Under the pieces are notes generated by a model. The model had not been told where the DNA came from and did no database searches. It worked only from the letters and a program-made list of their open reading frames with translations. Of a DNA stretch of 64,000 bases, positions 11,240 through 22,900 are shown one piece after another. How positions within the stretch are numbered: the stretch's first letter is position 1; the number at the start of each line of letters is the position of its first letter. Made by a program: the position numbers and the translations under genes. This stretch comes from Tubulanus polymorphus (lineage: Eukaryota > Nemertea > Palaeonemertea > Tubulaniformes > Tubulanidae): the NCBI RefSeq assembly GCF_964204645.1, contig NC_134029.1:11460850-11524849 (forward strand), read 5' to 3'.

Positions 11240-12533
11240 TAGAATGAGGCAAAGCCTCGAATGCCCCTGGCCTCAAATTCACCGCCACGTGAAGTTACAG
11301 GGTTTGTGGTAGATGCGTTAAAATATCATGGCCACAATTATTTCTATAAGAATGATATTAGAGAACATGTGTACAAAGTATAAATAATTTATCAACAGTT
11401 GCAGCCTCTAGGCTGTTTTCCCCTGATGGCCATAATTAGAATTTGTCAACAATTGCGGCCTCTAGTAATAATTTGAATTGAATCGACCCAATTCTAAATA
11501 GGGTTCTGGCCCAAGTGATACCCTACTTGTGTACCAAGTTTGAAAACAATCGGTCAACAATTGTGGCCTCTAGGCTGTTAACGTCATTCTTCATGTCGGC
11601 CCCGTGGTGGCAATAATTTGAATTGAATCAACCCAATTTTAAATAGAGTTCTGGCCGAAGTGATATCCTACTTGTGTACCAAGTTTGAAATAAATTGGTC
11701 ACCAATTGCAGCCTCTAGGCTGTTAACGTTGTTTTTCACGTTGGCCCCCTGGTGGCCATAATTTGAATCGAATCGACCCAATTTAAGTAGGTTCTGGCCC
11801 AAGTGATATCCCACTTGTGTACCAAGTTAGAAATGAATCGGTCATCAATTGCGGCATTTAGGCTACTAACGTCATTTTTCACATCGGTCCCTGGTAGCTA
11901 TTATTCGAAACGAATTGACCCAATTTTAGATAGGCTTCGGTCCCAAATGATATCCTACTTGTGTACCAATATTGAAATGAATCGGTCAACAATTGCGGCC
12001 TCTAGGCTGTTAACATTGTTTTTCATGCATGCTGCCCGGTGGCCATAATTTGAATCGAATCGACCCCATATTAAGGAAGCTTCTGACCCAAGTGATACCC
12101 CACTTGTGTACCAAGTTTGAAATGAATCGGCCAACAATTGCGGCCTCTAGGCTATCAACGTCATTTTTCATGTCGGCCCCCCTGGTGGCCATAATTTGAA
12201 TCGAATCGTCCAAATCTTGAATATGATTCGGGGCCAAGTGATATCCTACTTGTGTACCAAGTTTAAAATAAATCGGTCAACAATTGTGGCCTCTAGGCTA
12301 TTAACGTCATTTTTCATGTCGGCCCCCTGGTGGCCATAATTTGAATCAAATCGTTCGAATTTTAAATAAGATTCGGGGTCAAGTGATATCCTACTTGTGT
12401 ACCAAGTTTGAAATGAATCGGTCCACAATTGCAGCCTCTAGGTTGTTAACGTCACTTGCGGTGGCGGCGTACTCAGATAGGGGTAATTCTATATGCCCCC
12501 TCTCAACTAAAGTTGTGCCGGGGGCATAGTAAA
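11240..12533 (+). mobile_element. Helentron-like element, family 3, with 145-bp minisatellite
   Basis: 5' module AACTAGAATGAGGCAAAGCC with subterminal AATGCCCCTGGCC; 3' hairpin ATGCCCCC...GGGGGCAT (12492-12528) followed by AGTAAAA. The 5' and 3' subterminal sequences are inverted copies. The centre has about seven tandem monomers, with CCTCTAGGCTGTTAACGTC repeating at 11567, 11712, 11855, 11999, 12144, 12290 and 12435 (143-146 bp). Monomers carry the GGCCCCCTGGTGGCCATAA core. The 5' module recurs at 40489 and the monomer at 43234. Confidence 0.8.
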
Positions 12534-14750
12534 AAGACACCTCCCATATCTGGAAAGTGAATGTACAAGAGACAATTTCATTGTCAATTTTTTTCTAAAA
12601 ACTTAATACCCCCTACCCTTGTCATGGCTTACAAATACCGTGTGATGAAACCAGTTGCCTTTTTTGGGCCTAATTCTCAAACTTTCAATTACATTATGCA
12701 TTCAATCAGGAATGAATGGAATTTTCCATTTGGATAAAATACAGTATATAGTAAAACACTATGTAAAATATAGACTAAAGCAAAGTTTAAAGAAAATTAA
12801 TGAAGATACAAGAAAAAGCACCATGTTTACAAAATTTCATCACGCTTACAATCAGTTTATATAAATGCAGTCTTCGATGTTCAGAACGGTGTAATGGATT
12901 GTATGATATGTGTTGTGAACATGACCAGCACATCCACATCTCTAGGCGTCGATCCAGGTGGGTGCTTTAGGAGCTAGAGCACCCCCCCACCTTAGCAAAA
13001 TGTCCTTGTTCCCTAAAATTTCAATTCCAGAGCAATGAGATGGCAGGTGATGGATAGCATTTTGATGTATTGGATGGTCTATAACAGTGCCTAGAACGTT
13101 CAGAATGCATGACAATGAAACTAGTTTTTCAAAATTTTCAGTAGGGGTCCCCTTTGAAAATTCTGGATCCACCGCTGACCCAAGTCTCACATCAACAATG
13201 GAGAGAATCCAAGAAATTATTCTTAAATCATCTCTGCATATTCTTAATCTCTTGGAATTTATGTTCCTACAATAAAATGATGTTATTTTTATTAGAGTAA
13301 GGACAGGATGAAAAAGTATGAATTCACCCAATACCTAAGAATGCAACTCGTGAAGTGCATTTGGAACAGAACCATTTCTGGGGACACTATTCATACATCT
13401 ATCTGTGGTCAAACAGTGAGGCAGAATCTGCCCTTGAATTGTAAACTAATGATAATACTCTTCAATGCTCTCACTTTAGGGGAGGGCAGGCCACACCAGA
13501 TATTTTTGGGAAAGGGCCCAACTTGCATGCAGGCATGAATTCTAGGTGAAGTTTTTGTATTTTACCTCAGAGGGCTTTCAGTAACTGCATTCCATGCATT
13601 TGGAGTAATTTCTCATAAATAACTTCGTATGACAAAATGGTTGGTTTTACTATAAGGTATGTGTGACAATGAATAAGCTTAGATTAGCAATCATCAGTAA
13701 TTATATCCACAGAAATAAACTTACTAGAACACCCAAGTACCAGATACATACAATATCTTCCAAACACCAGAGACTGCCAAAATTATGAAAGATTTCATCC
13801 ACTTGCCAGGATGAAATATTCAAAACGCATTAAATCAGTAGCAACATAGCAACATGCATCATGTACACACATATCAGTGAAAAAGGGTTACACAACATAC
13901 ATAATCCACAAATTAATGATGATCATACAAGATTTAACAAGCCGTCTATTAAATAACATGTTTAACAAATAACTTTTGTGACAAACTGGGTCCAAGAACT
14001 AATATCTGGTAATAACAATAAAACCATCACAAATTTCTTGAGATTTAGAAATCAAAACCTGCATTTTACTTAGTTGAGTGAAGACTTCCATGCACTGGTA
14101 GTAATGCCGGTATCACCAGGCAGCCGGGAGCCTTATCTTTGAGGCATTTACCATTGTTTTGCGCATCAGAACGATAATTTTTTGAAAATGTGGTGATAAT
14201 ACAATTTTTCATCTGCCACATAACTTACAAGCAAAAACAGAAAAAATAACTTTTCGGACCATCAAATTAAAAATCTGGCGACGCTATGTCATAGGGAGTA
14301 AGCATTACATTCAGGACAATTTTGGCTGTGTGTAATGCTTAATGTGAACTGTATTTCAATTTGCATTTACTGAGAAGCATTGGAACTACTTGTATAACTA
14401 CACCTTTTGATCCATTTTAGTGGCAATTGGTATGATGTCATAGACATCAAACAATGCTTAAAGCAAAAACTGGTCACTCAGATGCCATAGCAGAGCTCAA
14501 TCTTTTTCATTTCACATCCCTTCTTTTTAGAGTCTATGAAGTAACATGCAAATTCCATGAATAAACATGCAGCATATCTAATGAATCTCTATGACAGTGT
14601 GACAAAATATTTTTGGTGTTGGCTAGGCCTACCACAATGTGAATGCTGTTGTTCATCAACTCTTGTAAATCAGAATGGTGATTAGTTCTACATCCAGTAA
14701 TAAGAGTTATCATAATTACTTGGATGATTAATTTCCATGAAGTGAGAGCC
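12534..14750. other. Intergenic, no gene seen; one dispersed repeat near 12940-13190
   Basis: 12940-13190 has a GTGGGTGCTTTAGGAGC / AGAGCACCCCCCCACC inverted pair and GAAAATTCTGGATCCACCGC, which look transposon-derived. The rest shows only short random frames. Confidence 0.5.
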
Positions 14751-14754
14751 ATAG

Positions 14755-15100
14755 AAACTGATGATATAAAACTTTTTTTAAATTAAAAGCGTTTTCTGAG
14801 CACTTAAAGCGATCTTGAACCCATGAACAACTATCATATTTTGGAAGGTAATGACTTTTTCCAATGTGGCACATCCTCATTCGTTGGCAGTTAAAATCCA
14901 CCGATGAATGCTCACTAAAAATCATCACAGCGTATAATATCTGAAGGCATTTGCCACATAAGCACGAGGCAACAGTAGTAGGCCTTAATATACATTACAA
15001 CTGTAGCTGTTGTTGTTGTTGTCTGCGACCAATCAAAATCAGTGTTGCAATACCTGTTGCAATTAGTAAAACAGGCGCTGCACGCTTTTACAGTTCACCC
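14755..15100 (-). repeat. Dispersed 'CCGCGG family' repeat, partial copy
   Basis: Contains CGATCTTGAACCCATGAAC, TTTTGGAAGGTAATG and CCAATGTGGCACATCCTCAT, shared with copies at 19590-20160, 44950-45665 and 55020-55225. The fullest copy (44950-45665) is bounded by AAAATCCGCGG and AAATCCGCGG. No coding capacity; class unknown. Confidence 0.7.
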
Positions 15101-15555
15101 GATTACCAATTGTGTTGGACCAGCTGAGTGAAACCATCATCACCCCCCATACTTATACATCATTTTTTGAACTATTTGAAAAAATTATATTTTTCAGTAC
15201 CAAAATCCACCGGTAACCGCGGATCTCCTTCAGTTGGCATCGAGTATGAAAATACCAATAAAACTTACACTAACAACGTATGTACAGTGCATGTATTCAA
15301 TGTATAGCCCGAAAGCTTTTACAGTTCACCCAATTACCAATTGTGTTGGACCAGCTGAGTGAGACCATCATCACCCCCCCCCCCCCCCCATACTTATACA
15401 TCATTTTTGGACTATTTGAAAAAATGATATTTTCCGGTACCAAAATCCACTGGTAACGGCGGATCTCCTTCAGTTGGCATCGAGTCGGAAAATACCAATA
15501 AAACTTACACTAATAACGTATGTACAGTGCATGTATTCAATGTATAGCCCGAAAG
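15085..15555. repeat. 231-bp tandem duplication with a poly-C expansion
   Basis: Units at 15085-15315 and 15316-15555 start CTTTTACAGTTCACCC and end TGTATAGCCCGAAAG. They differ by scattered substitutions and by the poly-C run, which is much longer in the second unit. Confidence 0.9.
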
Positions 15556-16255
15556 GCATCACATGCATAGCAAATAGTCAGTGCTCGCTCATTTTTCAAA
15601 CCCATATATTTATTCAAGTTCGGTGTTTATCGAAAAAATAACTTTTTGTTCTGGTATATGGGTGAGCTACACTTGATCTTTAAACCCGTACTGCGTTGCA
15701 TCCAGAATACGTGTAGAATACATTTAAAAATGCTGGAAATAAAAAGCACAGACCATGCTTGACTGAAACAAATACCTCGGATCAATTTGTTCATTCCTTC
15801 AAATTATTCTGAATATACATTGAATATTTTTTGGCTGAATTAAAATGAATAAACCTTGATATTTTTTGGCTGAATAAAACTGAATTGAATTGGCTGACCA
15901 GCCACTTCAAGATTTCATTGAATTATGATGACAATTAAATCTTCATAAAGTTTCTGAATGTCAAGCTACACTAGAGCATGTTACTTGACCAAGGGTTAAA
16001 TTTCAGAGTGAGATACAGCTATAATCGAGTCACAATGATAGTTTAGAAAGATCGACAGGTACAACATTTACGTTTTATCTGTTCATACGACTTGGTAAAA
16101 TGAATTAATCAGAAAAAAGTTTTTGATTACCTTTTAGTCCAAAATCTATTTCAAATTAATGGAATTAACTTTTATCACTATTCAACCCGATAAAAAGTGA
16201 AATGATCTTGAATCTGAAGTTTCTGCAACTATCTATTGCTGCGTATTGAACCTCA

Positions 16256-16261
16256 TTTATT
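16256..16261 (-). terminator. Candidate LOX polyadenylation signal AATAAA
   Basis: AATAAA on the minus strand, about 550 nt after the LOX stop codon, is the nearest canonical hexamer downstream that I see. The 3' UTR would run from 16807 to about 16235. Not supported by any transcript evidence. Confidence 0.3.
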
Positions 16262-16536
16262 GGATCTTTTGTTCACTCAATGACTGTAACAATGGTGTAC
16301 TTTTGTTCATGGTAAATGTACATACCACGATACAAATAGTTCTATCATTCCTCGAGAACTAAAAACTAAGTCATCTCCAGCATCCCTTTCAGCCGATTAC
16401 CATATAATCTCTTAAGATACTTTGCCCCCTCAATAATTGTTTGTTGGCGGCACCTGAAATGAAAGCGAATGCCAGTGGACTAGAAAGCAGATCGACCGTA
16501 AATGCTCATACATGTGGATGAATTGAAATTGGCTCT

Positions 16537-16626
16537 CACTTCTAGGCTCTCACTCAGTCTAAGATGGCCGTTTGAATATGTCACTTCTAGGCTCTCACTC
16601 AGTCTAAGATGGCCGTTTGAATATGT
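16537..16626. repeat. 45-bp perfect tandem duplication in the LOX 3' UTR region
   Basis: CACTTCTAGGCTCTCACTCA begins identical 45-bp units at 16537 and 16582, each containing AAGATGGCCG. It lies 180 nt past the LOX stop codon. Confidence 0.9.
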
Positions 16627-16807
16627 TTTGATAACCTCAAGGATAATTCTAACTCCTTTAACAGTTACAGTTTTAGGAGAGTGGCCGTTATTCCTAAAAT
16701 CTGTGTTGTACGTAAATTTGCTATCTGAATCAATTGATGAAACTGACTGGCTCATGAAATGTAACTATTTACAGACATGGATTGCTTTTAAGCTGTTGCC
16801 TAGCTGA

Positions 16808-16922
16808 TTAAATGCTGATCGAATTTGGTATGAACGCTGGATCAAGCAATGTATACTTGAAAGTTCTTTCTTCATTTTTCTTCTGAATCAATTCACTTAT
16901 CTGCTTCAAATCGTTGCGAAAC
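16808..16922 (-). CDS. Lipoxygenase terminal exon with C-terminal Ile iron ligand
   Basis: 115 bp including TAA at 16808-16810; acceptor AATTTTCAG. It encodes [19 protein letters not shown] and [13 protein letters not shown]. The final Ile, whose carboxylate binds iron, is intact, and PNSxxI at the end is the universal animal LOX terminus. Splice phase is correct (CA plus G gives Gln). Confidence 0.97.
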
Positions 16923-19900
16923 CTGAAAATTATTACATCGTGAACCATGATCATATTCTCAAGAATGAATAAAAACATGAAACAACAAGAAATGAAATTC
17001 TTAATATGTACTTTCCTAAATTTACATGAGTGTATGTTTAATCAGCATCAAAATTAAACATTGGTACTCTAGAGATTTAAGAACAAATGAAAAAGAGTGA
17101 TCACTACTGGATTGAATTCAAGTGATGGTAGAAAATTGACTTGTTACAGACAATTGGATCAAAAATAAGGACGGAAAATATCGAGAAAAAAATGTATTTT
17201 CTCAAATTATGAATGGAAATGCATACATATCTTTGGCATGGAGTTTTAGGCAGAATTTCAGAGAATCTGTGCTCCAAGTAATCAAAAAAGCCTAAGATAT
17301 TCCCTTGATTGAATTAAGAAATGTTCATGAAAATCTGTCAATTGATATGATAGGAAAGGGTACAGTACTCGAAAGAAATACACAACTGCATGATGATTCA
17401 TCATGAATATACATGGAAGGTTTTCCCCACAGACTCAAATAGACACTCCCCACGTTCATGTTATGACAATATCATTTATTTCATACACTATGTACGAAGT
17501 TTGTTAACGTTAGACAATTTATTTTCGTAAATTGAACAATTTTCAAGATTCACTTGCCCCTTTCCCAATTTTACTGTCCTTCTATAAAATTCACTGCTTT
17601 TCACGGCTGCCCGCAACGATCTCTGGCAGTTGAATCATTTGCAGTTTCCAAGAAAACTTTAACTAGGTCACACGCGAGGCGCACTTTTCATATACATGTA
17701 CAGATCAATACTACACACATCAGCGAGTCATGTGAGGAGTGCACGTGTGTGAAGCATGGACATACGTAAAAGGGCATGTGTTCTTCCAAAAGGGTAGTTC
17801 CAACAAAAAACAAATGACTAAATTGATCAATAAGCAATGGATTCCGATGAAATTCAATAGGGTTAGAGCTTTTATTACTGCATTGAATATTTTGAAGTTC
17901 CGAAGAGAAACTAAGCCTCGTTTTTAAGTTATTTTGTACCAAAGGAAGAAAGTTTTATATGCAATAACAAAATGGACACACGAAAGTCCATAAATATGAA
18001 TCCAGCCTTGACACACATAAGGCAATTTTGAAATGTCTTTAATACGATGGTTGTTATTCACACAAGTTGGAGAAGAATTATTTCACCAGGTGCCGGTATG
18101 CGAAAATCAAAGGCAATTGGCTCCATGATAAGTGGAGTCTACTCAACAAAGCCATGGGTATTTTAGCTAAATTTCTAAGCTGTATCAAGTTGTTTTGGCG
18201 ATATCAGTGGTGCAACAGTATTTTCTTCGGAGGCACCTTAAATCCATTGGTACAGCACTTGAGATTTTCCGTCACATCCAAACCTGTGACTGTGTAGCGT
18301 ATATGTGGGCCCAAGCTCTAGAACCTGGAATTCACCCTTCATTTTTGCAAGTTGTAGGTCTCTTGCCATATAGCCAGATCAGTTCACGAGATTAGTCCCT
18401 AAAGGGTTTAGTAGGGCCCTAATGAGAAATTAATGATGTCCGCCTTCGCAGCCATTTCAAGAAAGCAAGAAACCTGACTTTTGAAAGGTGTAATTGTGGA
18501 TCTAGTAGCGCATCAAACTTTGAAAATTGCTTGTCATTATTAGTGCCTAGAGCACTCAGAAAAATTTCCCCTGTGGTGGCCATATTGGAAGAACCGAAAC
18601 CTTAATTTTCAATATGTGTTATCAGTGGACCTACCCCATTACACCTACAAAGTTTTAAGAAAATTGCACATAAAAATTTCTGTTTCATGGACACTGATTG
18701 CACTAGCCGCAATTCAGCGAATAGAGATCAACAAAATGGTTTAGTGGTCTTTGAGCTTTGGAGATGTTATTACCACTACAATGCAAATAACACCTATTTT
18801 CTATGTTTTTTCAGTATTTCAAAATTAAAATGGTGGTGCTATGAGAGAAACTTATCCAGAGTGTACCAAAATTTTACCATAGGTCTCCAGAAAAAAATCA
18901 CTTACTGTTCAACACATTTCAATGCTGGAGGATGATGCATATACATCACTTCAAAATCCCCTAAAGCGTTGGTTCCTTGCTGACTGAGCAATTTTGTAAC
19001 AACCATTGTGTCCAATGTCTGTTGCTTAGTTGGCAGTGCATGAATGATATCTTCTTCAGACAATGGCTCCTATGAAAGTAAGAAATTACAGACATCAAAA
19101 TTAAATGTAGTAGATATGTAGTTTCTAACCGGTCAGGCTTCTCACCGAAGGTTTAATCTATGATTTATAAACCCAAATAAACGATTTTGAAATCAATTAT
19201 GATATCTGACATCATTATCATGTCAAGATATGATGTACAACTAGTAAGGATATCTTAAAAATAAATAGCAAAGCAAAACGATTATGCCATTGTACTGAAT
19301 TAAGCAGGCTTGTGAGTTTTACTTTTGTTCATACTACATTACTAGTACCTTATTTCTAGGTGGTTCTCCGTTCAAGAACCCTGGATAGTTGAGTGGAAAT
19401 CCATATTCATCATATTGGGAGAAGTTAGCCATTGCATGACTAGCACTGCATGTAAAAATAATACTGGTCAATGTGGCCACCAGATCCTCAATCTTGGTAA
19501 ACTGACCATTACCCGCAACACCCTGAAAGATTTGAAATGTATTGTCATTCATTAAGTAAATTAACAATTTTCCTTGATAGACATTGTGACGCTTTCCTAT
19601 AAAATCCGCGGTTTTTTCCTGAGTTACACACGTGAACCAGCTGATGGCTAAGCCTTCAGCACTTGCGAGCACCAAAGGCGCGAAGCTCTTATGTGGGGTT
19701 AGGGGGCCCACCCCTGAGAAAATTTTAGAAATTAAAAGCGTTTTCCGAGCACTTAGAGCAATCTTGAACCCATGAACGACTATTAAATTTTGGAAGGTAA
19801 TGGCTATTTCCAATGTGGCACATTCTCATTCGATGACAATCAGCATCTCACGCATTACGGGTCGAGCCCTGAATTAATGTAGTTTAAATGCGCTGATGAA

Positions 19901-22900
19901 CGCTCACTAAAAATCATCACAGTGTATAATATCAGAAGGCGTTTGCCACGTACGCGCATGGCAAAAGAAGTGGGCCTTTATTCATTACTACTGTTGCCGC
20001 ACACGCATTTCGCCAACCGATCGATAAAACACATACACATCGTAGTGGATAAATAAATTGCCCATGGGCAAAGTGTGGTTTACCTTGAAAGCTAGAGGTT
20101 GTTTGGAGTAAGGGCATTGCTTGAAAAATCTTTTTAATTTGTGACTTCAAAGTTCTAGAAGTTTATATTGTATTATAACTTTCTTAAAAAATTATTTTGT
20201 AGTCAAATAAGATAAAAGATAAACATTTGTTTATGGTCTACACCCAAATTTCGTAGGGTACGGGAAAGCACGGTATGGCAGGGAAACTATGTTATATATT
20301 CAAAAAAATATTTTTCACAATATGAAAAAATATTCAAATGAAATTCATATGATATCACATATCAGAGGGTGGCTGAATATATAGTCTTGGGAACGAAAAC
20401 TTCCAATGTATGGCCGCGGAAGCTAAAACACCGGGGCATAGTATTAGATCCTTTTAAATCCTGGAATTTACCACTACAATATTCAGACCTCACCCTATAC
20501 CTATTACAATTACAATTCTTTACAAATTCTATCAAACAGAAAACACCGCGCTCATCTTCTGCTATGAAGATTATTCAGCCTGTTATCATACCAAACGTGC
20601 ACGCGCCAAGCAGCGTCACAGCATCACCATATAGTAGTCTGTATGAGCGTGTGTTTGTGTGTGCAACAGTCTAATGTTTAGCACTCCCGCGCACGTAGAG
20701 GCCTTGTGTAGTAAACGTTCGCTTCACTTCAACCTCAATCAACACAATCACCGTATATTGAAACAATACCTATGGCGATATGCGAAATAATTATATTCTC
20801 ACCAGCAATGAGAATTAAAAATTCGAAGTCATTGCAATTTTATACGCAAGAGCTAAGAATTTTCCTGCCAGTTTTTCGTCGAATTTAAACAAAGGTGACC
20901 ATGTCATCGACAGAGGTTCGTCATGTCTTCAATCGTATCGATTATACGTCGTTCAACTCGAGAACCAATGAAAAAAATGCTCACAAAAAATATACCGCGA
21001 TTTTACATGAATTGGCTCAACGCCAACCTCATACTGCTGACAAACCAAACCAAACCAAAAATCAATGTTGCAATGAATACGCATTGAAATTCCATACGCG
21101 ACGGTTCACCCGATAACCAATCGCGCCGGGTCAGCTGAGTGAGACCGTCATCACCCCCCCTTTACAAAGAAGAGGCCCACGGGCCTTATACCTTCATGAC
21201 GCAGTAGAAGAAGAATGATTCAGTATTCAAAGTTTTACGGAAAGATTTACATTGTAACAATGTAACAAGTTTTAAAACTAACTACATGAAAAAATGCATC
21301 AAGGGTTGGTGTAGGCATCATGCTGAAAAGAAATCCAAGATGGATGGCAACCCTGGTGGCCATTCTTGAACTCAATTTTCAATAAGGGGTAGACATTTCA
21401 CCTACTAAAATTCTTACACCTAGTATTATGAAAATGCATCAAGAATTGCGGGCCGTTTTGTGCTAGAAATTCAAGATGGCTGAACTGGCGGCCATATTTG
21501 AAAGCCGATGACCTGCATATACAAAGGCATGGACAGCTTACCTACCCTGATCCTCACACAAAATTTCGTGGAAATCCATCAAGAATTGCGGGCTGCATCG
21601 TGCAAACAAGAAATTCAAGATGGCCACCCCATGGCAGCCATATTTGATCACCAATGACATTTCTTTACAATAGGGGTGGACATCTCGCCAGACCCAATCT
21701 TCAAGCTAATTTTCAAAAAGATTCATCCCAAATTACAGGAGAATTACTGTGTCAAATTCGAATCAATTCTAGAGGGCCTGGCTTAGGCCTATGCAATAGG
21801 AGTCAATTAAGATTCGACTTTGTGAAAAGCCAGCACAGATGCCTATTCAAAACACATGTAATTAAAAAATCCAGTGCTTCTTAGTTTGATGTCCCTGTTT
21901 CCATCGCGCACGTGGTTAGAATTATTGTTTACATCAAACGTCTTCAGCAGCTGATACAATCGCATCTGCGTCGCACAATCATCTTAATTGATTCATTTAC
22001 TAAAATGCTCACTATGAAAAAACTATGCGGTGAATATATCCAGAATTTTTCAGTAGAATGTCAGACACCAGGTACCTTTCTTTAAAGGTTTATTTGTTGT
22101 ATGTCATTAACCCCTTGACCGCCACTTATTTTTATAATAAATATACCCGTACGCCACTTATTTTGGGGGGATTTTTATGTCGTGACCCAAAAGTTGAAAA
22201 TTGCCTTCCAGTCACTTATTTCTCAATTAAACTGCTATAAACCATATATATTTGAAAAGGTAACATTCAGAGCTATCTATTCAAGCCCATAAAAATACTT
22301 TTTAAGATACTTGGTTGTTCATGATGATGTCATTATGACATCATCAATATGGCCGCCATCAAAATTTCATATACACACCTTCTGAAATAAAATTTTGCAT
22401 ATAAAAAGTGCAGAAACAGTTTTGTGTGCCTGAATGGATAGATATGAATGTTACCTACAATATACAACCATTTCTGTGTGATTAGATCTCCAAATAAATG
22501 AATAAAGGCTCTTTTACCTGAAAATATCCGTTTAGTGAAATTTCATGGAAAAACACAAATATCAATTGTCACAGTTCATATGCAGTTGTATCTAGTTTAT
22601 AAAGTATGCCATTGTTCAAAACAGGGTGCAGCACAAAGAGGCACATTTCCACAGGCAACACACCTGTATTTCGTTTCAACACGTTTCCGTGTTCCTGGAG
22701 CCCCATTTTCGCGATCACGTTCTGAGCAGATTCGACAGACACGAAACGCAACTTGTCTGTTTCTAGTAGGAGGATTCAGAGCTGGGAAGTGTCTTCCACT
22801 AAAGCGGATGGGGACATCATTTGACGCTCTTGGGCGACCCTTAGCTGCAGATGTTGGATCAGCACCAACACCCTCCACAATCTGACTTATCAAACGTGTG

